64,000 nt of DNA, taken from contig NZ_CP128187.1 in the NCBI RefSeq assembly GCF_035207705.1, positions 3,286,001 to 3,350,000 on the forward strand, given 5' to 3'. The position numbers were made by a program, and so were the translations under genes. Of the stretch, positions 55,119-64,000 are shown piece after piece. The first letter of the stretch is position 1. Each line of letters starts with the position of its first letter. The notes under the pieces are model-generated. The model saw only the letters and a list, made by a program, of their open reading frames with translations, was not told where the DNA came from and did no database searches. This stretch comes from Maribacter sp. BPC-D8 (lineage in GTDB: Bacteria > Bacteroidota > Bacteroidia > Flavobacteriales > Flavobacteriaceae).

Positions 55119-57968
55119 ATGACCGAACAACAAAATGATAATTGCCTTTTGCCGTCAATTATTGTAACTACTTCGCCCTCTAACACAATTAGACTTCATA
55201 AATATCTTTTATTATTTCTTCTGTTTATTATCGGAATTTCAAATACCTATTCTCAAGAATTACCAACAATTAATGGTCAATATGCTGCAATACCATTAGA
55301 AGAAGTACTTGTTGATATTGAGAAACAAACAGATTTTGAATTCTATTTCATCAAATCGTGGATTGACGGAATTACCGTTACTGAAACCTTTGATAAAGAA
55401 AATATCAATAGTGCTTTACAGTCCATTTTCGAAGACACTTCACTAAACTTCTATATTATAGAAACATCTAAACGAATTGTACTTTTAGAAAACACTATTG
55501 TATATGATGAACTGCCAAATGGTTTTTTTGGGCGTGAAGAAAAAGAGCAAGTAAATACTATAGCAAAACAAAAATCAAATGTTCCGCCCCCTACTTTTTA
55601 CAACACCACAAACCAAAACAAACGAAATTATAATGTTGCGAAAGTAGGTAAGAGTGACCCAAACAATCTTCAAGAAACCTATCAGCTGACCGGTAGAGCT
55701 ATAAACTCAAAAACAGCAGATGCCATTCAAGATTTAGCTATTCGTGTTAAGGGATCTAATCAAATTACGGTAACCGATACCAGTGGAAATTACAATTTAA
55801 CATTACCTGCAGGTTACAATGTTTTAAGTATTCGCGCTATGGGTATTGAATCTACAGAACGAGAAGTAGTCATGTTCAACAATGGAAACTTAGATTTATT
55901 GATGGAAGAAGGGCTGCAACAACTAGATGAAGTAGTGGTGGAAGCCGACGCTTATAAAAATGTAGAAGATGCTATTACAGGTAGCGAACAAATAGATTCT
56001 GAAGAATCTAAAAACATTCCTTTAGTATTGGGTGAACGAGATATTCTGTCTGTTGCCAAAGCGTTACCTGGTATTTCTTCTGCAGGCGAAGGCGCTATGG
56101 GCTTAAATGTACGTGGTGGTAAAACAGACCAAAATCTAGTATTGTTAGATGACGCCGTTATCTACAATCCGCAGCATTTTTTCGGGATTTTTCAGGCTTT
56201 AAACCCTTTTACTACTAAAGGAGTCGATATTTACAAAGGCGCAATACCAATGGAGTTTGGTGGGCGACTTTCATCTGTTTTTGACATTAGATCAAAAAAC
56301 GGGAATGTTGAAAAACTTTCTGGTGAAGGATCAATTGGTCCTGTTACGGCAAACTTGGCATTAGAAATTCCGCTAGAAAAAGAAAAATCTTCTCTTATAG
56401 TAGGCGGGAGAGGCGCCTACGCAGATTGGATTTTAAGATCCTTAGACGACGAAGCCTTAAGTAATAGTAATGCCTCTTTTTTTGATGGCATTATTAAATA
56501 TCATAATAAAATAAATGAGAATAATGAGGTAAAAGCTACGGCGTACTACAGTAGAGATGCCTTTAGCATTACTTCAGATTCTTTGTATAATTATGATAAT
56601 CGTCTTTTTTCTGTTCGCTGGGATCATAGAATAGGTAACAAAACAAATAGTGCGCTTATCGTTAATAACAGTAATTATGGATTCGGAATTGATTTTGACG
56701 GCGAAACAAATACAGACTTCAATTTAGATTATAGCATAAATGAAACCGAATTAAAATATAAATTACGCACCTCGTTAAACGATAAGCATACGCTTGATTA
56801 TGGTGGTTCTGCGAAGTATTACTCCGTAAATCCGGGAAGTATTGAACCTGATAGCGGAGATTCAGATATTAATGCATTGTATATTGATAATGAACAAGCC
56901 GTAGAAGGAGCCCTTTTCATAGGCGATGAAATAACATTAAATGAAAAATTATCGGTTAACCTCGGTGTACGTTATGCCTTTTTCGCTGCATTAGGTGAAT
57001 CAACTCAGAGAACTTATCAAGATGACATGCCAAAGAATGAATCTACCGTTCAAGACACCATCTCTTACTCTAGCGGCGAAAATATAAAAACTTTTGGCGG
57101 ACCAGAAGCTAGAATTTCTGCCAGGTATTTATTTACGCCAGATTTTTCAGTAAAAGCAAGTCTTAATAATTCATATCAATTTTTACATACCCTTTCTAAC
57201 AATACTACAGTTTCACCCATTGATACGTGGAAACTTTCTGATTTAAATATTGACGCTCAAAAAGGATACCAAGCTTCTTTAGGTTTCTATAAAAATTTTA
57301 AGGAAAACGAGTATGAATTAAGTATTGAAGGGTATTACAAGAAGATGGAAAATGTGCTAGATTTTAAAACCGGTGCCAACCTCTTCTTAAATGAAAATGT
57401 AGAAACACAAATATTACAGGGTGATGGAAAGGCATATGGAGTAGAATTTCTATTAAAAAAGAAAAGTGGTAATTTAAACGGATGGTTAAGTTATACCTAC
57501 TCTAGATCTTTGTACAGATTCGATAGTGAATTCAGCGAAGAGCGTATTAACAACGGCAAATTCTTCCCTTCTAATTTCGACAAACCACATGACGTTAGTG
57601 TCATTACCAATTACCGTTTTACAAAGAGATACAGCTTATCGGCAAATTTTGTTTATCAAACCGGTAGACCAATTACGTACCCAGTAGGTACTTTTAGGTT
57701 CAACAATGCCGATTTTGTAGCATTTAGTGATAGAAATGAATTTAGAATTCCAGATTTCTACAGATTAGACTTAGGTCTGAATATTGAAGGAAATCATAAG
57801 AAAAAGAAATTGGCACATAGTTTCGTGACTATATCGGTGTATAATGTACTAGGCAGAAACAATCCATACTCCGTATTTTTTGTAACTGATGATGGCGAGG
57901 TCAAGGCATTGCAAAGTTCTATATTCTCAGTTCCTATTCCGTCCATTACTTATAATTTCAAATTTTAA
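55119..57968 (+). CDS. TonB-dependent outer-membrane receptor with STN and carboxypeptidase-regulatory-like domains
   Basis: 949 residues. After an extended N-terminus with a signal peptide (YLLLFLLFIIGISNTYSQ) comes an STN-type domain (~55-125, PLEEVLVDIEKQTDFEFYFI), a regulatory-like beta domain (~190-270, LTGRAINSKTADAIQDLAIR), then the plug (LGERDILSVAKALPGISSAG, MGLNVRGGKTDQNLVLLDDA, KGAIPMEFGGRLSSV) and a C-terminal barrel ending ITYNFKF. The STN domain suggests control by an anti-sigma/sigma pair in some relatives, but none is adjacent here. It imports an unknown large ligand with the help of TonB and is first in a three-gene operon. Confidence 0.92.
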   Translation: MTEQQNDNCLLPSIIVTTSPSNTIRLHKYLLLFLLFIIGISNTYSQELPTINGQYAAIPLEEVLVDIEKQTDFEFYFIKSWIDGITVTETFDKENINSALQSIFEDTSLNFYIIETSKRIVLLENTIVYDELPNGFFGREEKEQVNTIAKQKSNVPPPTFYNTTNQNKRNYNVAKVGKSDPNNLQETYQLTGRAINSKTADAIQDLAIRVKGSNQITVTDTSGNYNLTLPAGYNVLSIRAMGIESTEREVVMFNNGNLDLLMEEGLQQLDEVVVEADAYKNVEDAITGSEQIDSEESKNIPLVLGERDILSVAKALPGISSAGEGAMGLNVRGGKTDQNLVLLDDAVIYNPQHFFGIFQALNPFTTKGVDIYKGAIPMEFGGRLSSVFDIRSKNGNVEKLSGEGSIGPVTANLALEIPLEKEKSSLIVGGRGAYADWILRSLDDEALSNSNASFFDGIIKYHNKINENNEVKATAYYSRDAFSITSDSLYNYDNRLFSVRWDHRIGNKTNSALIVNNSNYGFGIDFDGETNTDFNLDYSINETELKYKLRTSLNDKHTLDYGGSAKYYSVNPGSIEPDSGDSDINALYIDNEQAVEGALFIGDEITLNEKLSVNLGVRYAFFAALGESTQRTYQDDMPKNESTVQDTISYSSGENIKTFGGPEARISARYLFTPDFSVKASLNNSYQFLHTLSNNTTVSPIDTWKLSDLNIDAQKGYQASLGFYKNFKENEYELSIEGYYKKMENVLDFKTGANLFLNENVETQILQGDGKAYGVEFLLKKKSGNLNGWLSYTYSRSLYRFDSEFSEERINNGKFFPSNFDKPHDVSVITNYRFTKRYSLSANFVYQTGRPITYPVGTFRFNNADFVAFSDRNEFRIPDFYRLDLGLNIEGNHKKKKLAHSFVTISVYNVLGRNNPYSVFFVTDDGEVKALQSSIFSVPIPSITYNFKF

Positions 57969-57993
57969 TAGTACTCGAAAAAAATCATTAGTA

Positions 57994-59292
57994 ATGAAAA
58001 AGTTTATTCTATTTATAATTTGCATTTCCGCCTTCATTTCTTGTATTGAGGAGGTTGACCTTGGCATTGAGTCAGATGATGAAGTTCTAAAAATTCTAAT
58101 TGTGGAAGCTACGCTGACCAATGAAATAAAAAACCACAAAGTAACCTTAAGCAGAATGGACACCATAGTAGATTTAGGTATCGATTCTGTTTATAGTCCG
58201 TATACCCCAATACGAGATATCAATAGAGATTTGGTACGTTATGAAACTAATGCGACCGTATCTATTGAGAGTGATAATGGAACTACATACTCATTTAATG
58301 AAACAAGTGCAGGTATTTATGAATCAGACCTCGAATTTGCAGCCGAAATAGACAACACTTACCAGTTGAGTATAAGCACATCTGATGGTAAAAGGTATTC
58401 TTCAACTAAGATGCAAATTGAAGGCCTAGCAAGTATTTCTAACATTTATGCAGAAAAAACAACTAGTGAATCTGGAGCACAAGGTATTGGTATTTTTGTT
58501 GACAATACAGTAGCATCTGGCAATGTGCAAAACTTACGCTATACCTATGATGAAACTTATAAAGTTATTGCACCAAATTGGACTCCAGAAGCTTTTAAAC
58601 TCACTAATTATGAACCATGTGCCCTGCCCTTAGTTACCTATGATTTAGAAATTGTAGAACGAGAAGAAGAACAACAAGTTTGTTATGGCAACAATCTTTC
58701 CAACACCATTATTCAAGCGCAACAAAGCAATTTAGGCAGTAATATTAAAAAGTTTATGGTCAGGTTCATAGATCAACAGAACTTCATTATTAGCCACAGA
58801 TATAGTGTTGAAATCGAACAATTAGTATCAAGCGCTGCTTCTTTTAGTTTCTATGATCAATTAAATAATTTTAGCCAAACAGGTAGCATCTTTTCTCAAG
58901 TACAACCTGGTTTTTTACAAGGCAATCTTTCTTCAGATGATGGTGGTCAAGGAACTGTAATCGGTTTTTTTGATGTGCTATCTGTATCTAGAAACAGAGT
59001 GTTTTTTAATTATACAGATTTTTATCCTGAAGAAGAGTTACCGCCATATCCTTTTAATTGTAGAGAATTGACCGCACCAGAATCTCATGTATCTTTTTGT
59101 TTCTCTGGTCCAAGAGGTCCAAATCCGTGTCCTCAGTCGGTTATTCAACAAATAGACCTCAATTTAATTAGTTACGTAAAACCAAATGTGAATGACGTTG
59201 TATGCGGCGGACCCCACATATTTGTACCTAGAGTTTGCGGAGACTGTACGGTTTTAGGTGGTAATGTAAAACCTGACTTTTGGGTAGAATAA
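57994..59292 (+). CDS. DUF4249 lipoprotein, TonB-receptor partner
   Basis: 432 residues. The frame is open from 57889, but the ATG at 57994 begins a lipoprotein signal (FILFIICISAFISCIEE, Cys17). The N-terminal domain (LKILIVEATLTNEIKNHKV, then VDLGIDSVYSPYTP) is the DUF4249 pattern. Many Cys residues occur in the last 100 residues (VCGGPHIFVPRVCGDC). DUF4249 proteins are encoded directly after TonB receptors in Bacteroidota and are thought to be surface partners, like SusD for SusC, although without sequence similarity. The next gene starts 9 bp later. Confidence 0.9.
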   Translation: MKKFILFIICISAFISCIEEVDLGIESDDEVLKILIVEATLTNEIKNHKVTLSRMDTIVDLGIDSVYSPYTPIRDINRDLVRYETNATVSIESDNGTTYSFNETSAGIYESDLEFAAEIDNTYQLSISTSDGKRYSSTKMQIEGLASISNIYAEKTTSESGAQGIGIFVDNTVASGNVQNLRYTYDETYKVIAPNWTPEAFKLTNYEPCALPLVTYDLEIVEREEEQQVCYGNNLSNTIIQAQQSNLGSNIKKFMVRFIDQQNFIISHRYSVEIEQLVSSAASFSFYDQLNNFSQTGSIFSQVQPGFLQGNLSSDDGGQGTVIGFFDVLSVSRNRVFFNYTDFYPEEELPPYPFNCRELTAPESHVSFCFSGPRGPNPCPQSVIQQIDLNLISYVKPNVNDVVCGGPHIFVPRVCGDCTVLGGNVKPDFWVE

Positions 59293-59301
59293 ATAAAAAT
59301 T

Positions 59302-61080
59302 ATGAAAACAACACAAATACTTACTTTACTTCTCGTTTTCATTTCCGGTCTTGGTCATGCTCAATATGTAATCAAAGATGGCTCTGAACTAATGAACCTA
59401 AAAAAGGTGCCTCAAGAGAAAGCTTATATAGATCATAATGGTCCTTTAGTGCTATCTGGTGAGTATTTATACTATGCTATACATTGCTTCAATGCACAAA
59501 CTAATAACCTTACAGACGTTAGCAAAATTGGATATGTAGCCCTCGTAAACGAAACTAAAGAGTTTGTTTTTGAGCATAAAGTAAAATTAGAAAAAGGACA
59601 AGGTTATGGCGATTTCTTTGTGTCAACAGACATACCCTCTGGTAGATATAAACTTTTAGGTTATACCCAATGGATGAAAAACGCTGGTTTATCTCAAGTT
59701 TTTAAAGATGATATTATCATCATTAATCCGTATTTGGCTGATCAGTCTGTCTTATTGAACAACCCTGACTTAGGTTTATCTGCAACATCTTCAAAAACCA
59801 ATTCCATTTCAGATTCATCAATAATCACACTTTCAACAAATAAAACTACCTATACACCAAGAGAGAAAGTCAACCTCAATATTAAAAATTATAAGGGCAC
59901 TTTGGGTCATGGCTCTTATACTATTAAAGTAAAAAGAAAAGAAGAAATAGCTACCACCACAGCGATGAGTTCTATAGCTTATGGCAAATCATATTTTAAT
60001 GCAGATAAAGAAATAAAACAAACCATAGGTGATAGCATTTTTCTACCCGAACAACGAGGAGAACTTTTTTATGGTACTGTAAAAAATAGTACGTCAGGCA
60101 CACCTGCTGAAAACATACCCGTTACCATTTCTATACCTGGTAAAGAATCTCTATTGAAGTTCTCTAAAACAGACCAAAACGGAAATTTTTACGCTTATTT
60201 CCGTAAAGACCGTAAAGACCCTAGGGCAATTATTCAGATTGAGGATCAAGAAGAAACATATACAATTGAAAAAGGCGAGCCACGAAATATTGATTTAACC
60301 GAGTTGACATTTTCAGATTTTTCATTATCAAAAGAACAAGCTGAATACATTAAAAATAGAAGCGTTTTAAACCAACTAGAGAATCAATTCTTTGGTTCAA
60401 AACCCGATTCTATCTTGCAAAGCAACCCAATAGATATATTTAATGGAGGAATACCCGAAGTAATTATTCTTGATGAGTATACTCGTTTCCCAACCCTTGA
60501 AGAAACTTTGGCTGAAGTGGTACAATTTGCTGGATTTAGAAAAGCAAACACAAATGATGCTTACATAAGAATAGGACAAGATTTTAAATCTTACAAAGAA
60601 GAATATAACGACTTCCCTGCTATTGTTTTAATTGACGGAGTTTTCATACCCAACCACGAACAAATTAGAACCTATGACGCTCGAAAGATTGAAAAAATAA
60701 GTTTAACGAGAGACCAATTTCGTTTAGGCACAAAAGAATATCAAGGTATTATCGCTATAGAAACTATTGACGGCGATTTCCTTGAAACCTATACTGCTAA
60801 AAACAGTTTAATAGTACCATTCGACCAACCTATGGTTAAAAAGAATTACTTCGTACAAACATATCAGCCAGAAGACAATTCTTTTAATAGAATACCTGAT
60901 TACAGAAGAATGATATACTGGAACCCGAATTTAAATATTCAAGATAGCTCTTATGATTTTGAGTTTTTTACTTCTGACTTAGAAGGAACCTATGAGGTTA
61001 TTTTAAACGGATTCACTTCTTACGGTAAGCCAATACATGTGGTTAAGGAAATTACGGTGAGCAATGTTGACCTAAATTAA
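59302..61080 (+). CDS. exported MG2-domain-type protein of the TonB/DUF4249 unit
   Basis: 592 residues, signal peptide (ILTLLLVFISGLGHAQ). The mature N-terminus (AYIDHNGPLVLSGEYLYYAIH, then GYGDFFVSTDIPSGRYKLLGY) resembles the macroglobulin-like MG2 domain; a second beta domain lies near 255-330 (LFYGTVKNSTSGTPAENIPV). No thioester or peptidase motif is visible. Together with the TonB receptor and the DUF4249 lipoprotein it forms a trio found in many Bacteroidota genomes, whose substrate is unknown. It ends 53 bp before the convergent glycerate kinase gene. Confidence 0.82.
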   Translation: MKTTQILTLLLVFISGLGHAQYVIKDGSELMNLKKVPQEKAYIDHNGPLVLSGEYLYYAIHCFNAQTNNLTDVSKIGYVALVNETKEFVFEHKVKLEKGQGYGDFFVSTDIPSGRYKLLGYTQWMKNAGLSQVFKDDIIIINPYLADQSVLLNNPDLGLSATSSKTNSISDSSIITLSTNKTTYTPREKVNLNIKNYKGTLGHGSYTIKVKRKEEIATTTAMSSIAYGKSYFNADKEIKQTIGDSIFLPEQRGELFYGTVKNSTSGTPAENIPVTISIPGKESLLKFSKTDQNGNFYAYFRKDRKDPRAIIQIEDQEETYTIEKGEPRNIDLTELTFSDFSLSKEQAEYIKNRSVLNQLENQFFGSKPDSILQSNPIDIFNGGIPEVIILDEYTRFPTLEETLAEVVQFAGFRKANTNDAYIRIGQDFKSYKEEYNDFPAIVLIDGVFIPNHEQIRTYDARKIEKISLTRDQFRLGTKEYQGIIAIETIDGDFLETYTAKNSLIVPFDQPMVKKNYFVQTYQPEDNSFNRIPDYRRMIYWNPNLNIQDSSYDFEFFTSDLEGTYEVILNGFTSYGKPIHVVKEITVSNVDLN

Positions 61081-61133
61081 ATAGATTAATTAAAGTTATG
61101 CTAATCTTCGATTTTTGTAATAAAGGGTAATTA

Positions 61134-62264
61134 TCACCTCAATAACCTCGCAAAATTATACGAAGCATTGACAAGATTTTCCCTGCTATTTTCCATCGCC
61201 TCGCTTAAAGTAGAAACACCTCTTACTATTGAAGAAACATAGGCTAGTCCGAATTTTTTCTGCTGTACTACGCTTATACTTACCGAGCCGCACAAGGCTG
61301 CAACAGGTATATTTTTGGAGGATGCCGAAGTAACAACTCCGTCAATAGTCTTACCAGAAAGGGTTTGTTCATCTAGCTGACCTTCGCCAGTTATAATCCA
61401 GTCTGCATCTTTTATGGCGTTATCAAAATCTGCTAGTTCTTTTACTAAGTTATTACCTGAAATTAATTCGCCATTTAGAAAAACAAGTGCGCCACCACCA
61501 ACACCACCAGCTGCACCGGCGCCACTTACTTTTTGTAAATCGATTTGATACCGATTTTTAATTATGTCGGCAAAATTGCATAAACCTTGATTCAGTAAAA
61601 TAATCTCATTTTCAGAAGCTCCCTTTTGTGCTCCATAAATATAGGCGGCACCTTGTAATCCATAAAACGGATTGGTAACATCGCAGGCAACCTTAACAGT
61701 TATACTATCAAGGCGATTATGCTTATTAGAATCAACTATTGATTTCACCTTATTGAGGTTCTTACCAATAGGACATAGTTCTTGATTGTTTTTATCTAGA
61801 AAACGATAACCTAAAGCATTTGCCATACCCATACCACCGTCGTTGGTAGCACTACCACCGATACCTAAAATTATTTCTGTCGCTCCTTTCTCTAATGCAT
61901 CATAAATAAGTTCCCCTGTACCAGATGTGGTAGTTTCCATGCAATTAAACTCCTCAACATTCAGCAGTTTTAATCCTGATGCTTCAGCCATTTCTATGTA
62001 GGCTATTTTGGTTTCATCAGAATATAAATAAGAAGCATTAATGGGTCTAAAAAGCGGGTCGTTTACGGTTACAGTAACCGTTTCTCCTTTTATATAATGT
62101 TTAGCGACTTCCATGGTACCATCGCCACCATCAGCCAAAGGTCTTTTTATAATTTCAGCATCTTTAAAAACCATTTTTATACCCTCTTCTACCGCATCGC
62201 AAAATTCGAATCCGGTTAAGGAACCTTTAAACTTGTCGGGAGCTATTACGAATTTCATCGGCAT
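61134..62264 (-). CDS. glycerate kinase (GarK/GlxK family)
   Basis: 376 residues with family motifs: IAPDKFKGSLTGFEFCDA at the N-terminus, PLADGGDGTMEVAKHY, GIGGSATNDGGMGMANALG and GEGQLDEQTLSGKT. Glycerate kinases of this family phosphorylate D-glycerate at C2 or C3; which is not decided here. ATGs at 62264 and 62258 are both possible. It starts 4 bp after the symporter stop, so the two are co-transcribed. This suggests uptake and phosphorylation of glycerate, or of another hydroxy acid that yields glycerate. Confidence 0.92.
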   Translation of the reverse strand: MPMKFVIAPDKFKGSLTGFEFCDAVEEGIKMVFKDAEIIKRPLADGGDGTMEVAKHYIKGETVTVTVNDPLFRPINASYLYSDETKIAYIEMAEASGLKLLNVEEFNCMETTTSGTGELIYDALEKGATEIILGIGGSATNDGGMGMANALGYRFLDKNNQELCPIGKNLNKVKSIVDSNKHNRLDSITVKVACDVTNPFYGLQGAAYIYGAQKGASENEIILLNQGLCNFADIIKNRYQIDLQKVSGAGAAGGVGGGALVFLNGELISGNNLVKELADFDNAIKDADWIITGEGQLDEQTLSGKTIDGVVTSASSKNIPVAALCGSVSISVVQQKKFGLAYVSSIVRGVSTLSEAMENSRENLVNASYNFARLLR

Positions 62265-62268
62265 ATTT

Positions 62269-63873
62269 TTAATTCAAAATATTAGGTAATGAAATACTGA
62301 ACAATACAATGATTACAAAATACCCTAATAATATTGCCACCTCTTTTTTACCAGAGTAATAGGTAACCTCTAAACCTTCGTTCACTTTTCTTTTTACGGT
62401 ATAACTCACAGCAAGAGCAACTAGAATTGTTACCAAACAACCTAAAGCATTCCACCAGAACCAAAATATTTGTGGCACGTATAACCATAAATAAATATTG
62501 AACAACACCCCTACTACGATACCGATATTGGCACCAAGTGCATGTGTTCTTTTAGTAAGAATTGCCAAAATAAAAGCTGCTAAAATAGGTCCGTAAAAGA
62601 CAGAACTAATTTTATTAATTACTTCTATAACCGTACCTTCTATATTACCTGCAAAAAATGCAAAGAACAGACATACCAGACCCCAAAAAATAGATAGTAA
62701 TTTTGAGTAGGTCATATATTTTTTATCGGGCATGTTTGGATTGAATCTTTTTACAAAATCTTCCATAGTTACCGCAGATAAAGAATTCACTGTAGAACTC
62801 AACGTAGACATTGCTGCGGACATTATAGCGACTATCAATATACCTATCACTCCATTAGGAAGGTATTTTATGATAAAAACCGGCACCATTAAATCTGCTT
62901 TTTTACCTGCTAGAGAGCCAATATTTGCTTGATACACCGTTTCCATCTGCTCTTGAAAAGTTACATCTTGCAATAATAATGTACCCAACACAAGACCCAT
63001 AATACAATAGGTCAATGTAAAAGGAAAACGAAGGAGTCCGTTCGCCATCATCAACTTTTTCAGGTTCGGCATACTACTAGATGACAACAATCGTTGCGAT
63101 TGCGTTTGATCTGTACCGTAATAAGAAGCGTAAAGAAAAAATCCACCAATGACCATAGGCCAAAATCCGAATTCATCATTTCCATCGGCATTATTGAAAC
63201 CCCATTTACTGAAATCAACCGCAGTAATTCTATCGGTATCTACATGAGCTAGAAAATTATCTACTCCGCCGAGTTCACTAAATCCGAAATACAAACAAAT
63301 GATAATACCGATAAATAGGATACTCATTTGAATGACATCTCCCCAGATTACCGCTTTCATTCCGCCTTGAAAAGAATAAACCATGGTTATAAGACCAATA
63401 ATTAGAATAGAAATCCAAAACTCTAAACCGATAGTAGCTTGTAAAATTAACGCCATGGTATAGACCATAACCCCTGTAGCTACCGATCTACTAATTTGAA
63501 AAACAAAGCTTATTAGTAATCGAGAAGAAGCATCGAATCGTGTTTCTAAGTATTCATAAACACTAACAATACCTGACTTATATAACGTTGGCAGCACTGC
63601 AATTAATAAAAATGCCATTGCCAAGGGTACACCTAATTCATAGGTAAGCCATTGCATACCACCACCTTCTTTTAGACCAACGAATGCAGGTGCAGAAATA
63701 AAGCTAATAGCAGATAATTGGGTAGCCATTGCAGACAAACTTAAAGGCAACCATGATGTTTTACGACCACCTAAAAAATAATCTCCACCTGTGTTATTAT
63801 CCTTGAACATGAAGCCCAAGCCTAAAAAACCCACTAGGTAAACGACAATAATAATATAATCAACGTAATTCAT
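62269..63873 (-). CDS. sodium:solute symporter (SSS family)
   Basis: 534 residues with ~13-14 membrane helices. Family motifs are visible: FLGGRKTSWLPLSLSAMATQLSAISFISAP in TM2-3, and the SVFQISRSVATG-type and MSAAMSTLSSTVNSLSAV segments of the sodium-site region. It moves a small organic solute with Na+. It is followed by a glycerate kinase in the same operon, so glycerate or a related acid is a plausible substrate (inference). It is preceded by a 28-residue ORF that resembles its own first helix. Confidence 0.93.
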   Translation of the reverse strand: MNYVDYIIIVVYLVGFLGLGFMFKDNNTGGDYFLGGRKTSWLPLSLSAMATQLSAISFISAPAFVGLKEGGGMQWLTYELGVPLAMAFLLIAVLPTLYKSGIVSVYEYLETRFDASSRLLISFVFQISRSVATGVMVYTMALILQATIGLEFWISILIIGLITMVYSFQGGMKAVIWGDVIQMSILFIGIIICLYFGFSELGGVDNFLAHVDTDRITAVDFSKWGFNNADGNDEFGFWPMVIGGFFLYASYYGTDQTQSQRLLSSSSMPNLKKLMMANGLLRFPFTLTYCIMGLVLGTLLLQDVTFQEQMETVYQANIGSLAGKKADLMVPVFIIKYLPNGVIGILIVAIMSAAMSTLSSTVNSLSAVTMEDFVKRFNPNMPDKKYMTYSKLLSIFWGLVCLFFAFFAGNIEGTVIEVINKISSVFYGPILAAFILAILTKRTHALGANIGIVVGVLFNIYLWLYVPQIFWFWWNALGCLVTILVALAVSYTVKRKVNEGLEVTYYSGKKEVAILLGYFVIIVLFSISLPNILN

Positions 63874-63876
63874 ATC

Positions 63877-63963
63877 CTAGTTTTTATTTTTTTTAATCAA
63901 GAGACCTACTCCTAAAATACCCATTATGTAAAATCCGATTAAAAAATAATCAATGTAGTTCAT
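63877..63963 (-). CDS. 28-residue ORF resembling the N-terminus of the downstream symporter
   Basis: Reads MNYIDYFLIGFYIMGILGVG and LLIKKNKN before the stop. By alignment with the first 28 residues of the downstream symporter, 13 of 28 are identical (MNY-DY, I9, Y12, G15, LG, G20, K24, N26). The stop lies 3 nt before the symporter ATG. It ends in an A8 run followed by AT-rich codons. It may be a leader peptide, a small membrane accessory subunit, or the remains of a partial duplication of the symporter start. Confidence 0.65.
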   Translation of the reverse strand: MNYIDYFLIGFYIMGILGVGLLIKKNKN

Positions 63964-64000
63964 TTTTAAATCTTTAAATCAATTTATAACAAAGCACTAT

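Noticed and set aside
63877..63963. Simple sequencing or assembly error at the symporter start
   Set aside because: The upstream ORF is similar but clearly diverged at nucleotide level, so it is not an artefactual duplication.

Overview
The window is about 64 kb of AT-rich DNA that looks like a chromosome segment of a marine-type member of the Flavobacteriaceae (Bacteroidota). The support is indirect but consistent. There is a type IX secretion C-terminal domain of the gliding-motility (CHU_C) kind, a TonB receptor followed by a DUF4249 lipoprotein, and lipoproteins with typical SC lipoboxes. Several likely promoters carry the Bacteroidota TAnnTTTG-type -7 box, Shine-Dalgarno sequences are mostly absent, and TTG starts occur. 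No rRNA, tRNA, CRISPR array or integrase was seen. Most genes are ordinary chromosomal genes in short operons.

Layout. 0.2-3.6 kb: four exported proteins of a surface or adhesin cluster, the last with a type B T9SS sorting domain. 3.6-7.1 kb: recQ, then four near-tandem copies of an ~84-bp hairpin repeat, a small GIY-YIG nuclease gene fitted exactly between copies 4 and 5, and a short ssb preceded by helically phased direct repeats. 7.2-10.3 kb: GNAT acetyltransferase, orphan membrane histidine kinase and a CAT-family acetyltransferase. 10.6-15.4 kb: a five-gene catabolic operon (TIM-barrel isomerase, enolase-superfamily dehydratase, VOC protein, D-2-hydroxyacid dehydrogenase, exported M20 amidohydrolase) of unknown substrate. 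15.6-25.4 kb: secreted M28 peptidase, a fusion of two cyclic-nucleotide-type domains with an acyltransferase and an SGNH esterase, a large VPS10/BNR propeller protein, a pentapeptide-repeat protein and small genes.

25.6-36 kb: a membrane protein with two ExbD-like domains (inference), VOC and DUF6265 proteins, a zinc-ribbon protein, a CBS protein, a membrane M28 peptidase, epimerases, a TPR-like exported protein and an SDR-type threonine dehydrogenase candidate. 35.9-42.7 kb (minus strand): a polyamine block, speA-speB-deoxyhypusine-synthase-like-acidic protein, followed by a GNAT-nitrilase fusion and a RimB-RimK fusion. 43-51 kb: exported proteins, a 30-aa membrane ORF, a RidA-type lipoprotein, an MFS carrier, methylmalonyl-CoA mutase (mutA-mutB), a DUF6503-like lipoprotein and a YqaE/Pmp3 proteolipid. 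51.2-54.8 kb: a six-PAS histidine kinase with a TAATG-coupled response regulator. 55.1-61.1 kb: TonB receptor, DUF4249 lipoprotein and an MG2-type exported protein. 61.1-64 kb: a glycerate kinase and an SSS symporter, preceded by a 28-aa ORF that resembles the symporter's own first membrane helix.

The most unusual items are the hairpin-repeat/GIY-YIG unit at 5.7-6.6 kb, the 28-aa symporter-like micro-ORF at 63.9 kb, the cNMP-acyltransferase-SGNH fusion, the RimB-RimK fusion next to the polyamine/DHS block, the unassigned catabolic operon, and the 10-bp-phased repeat array upstream of ssb. All calls come from reading the sequence; no database search was run.
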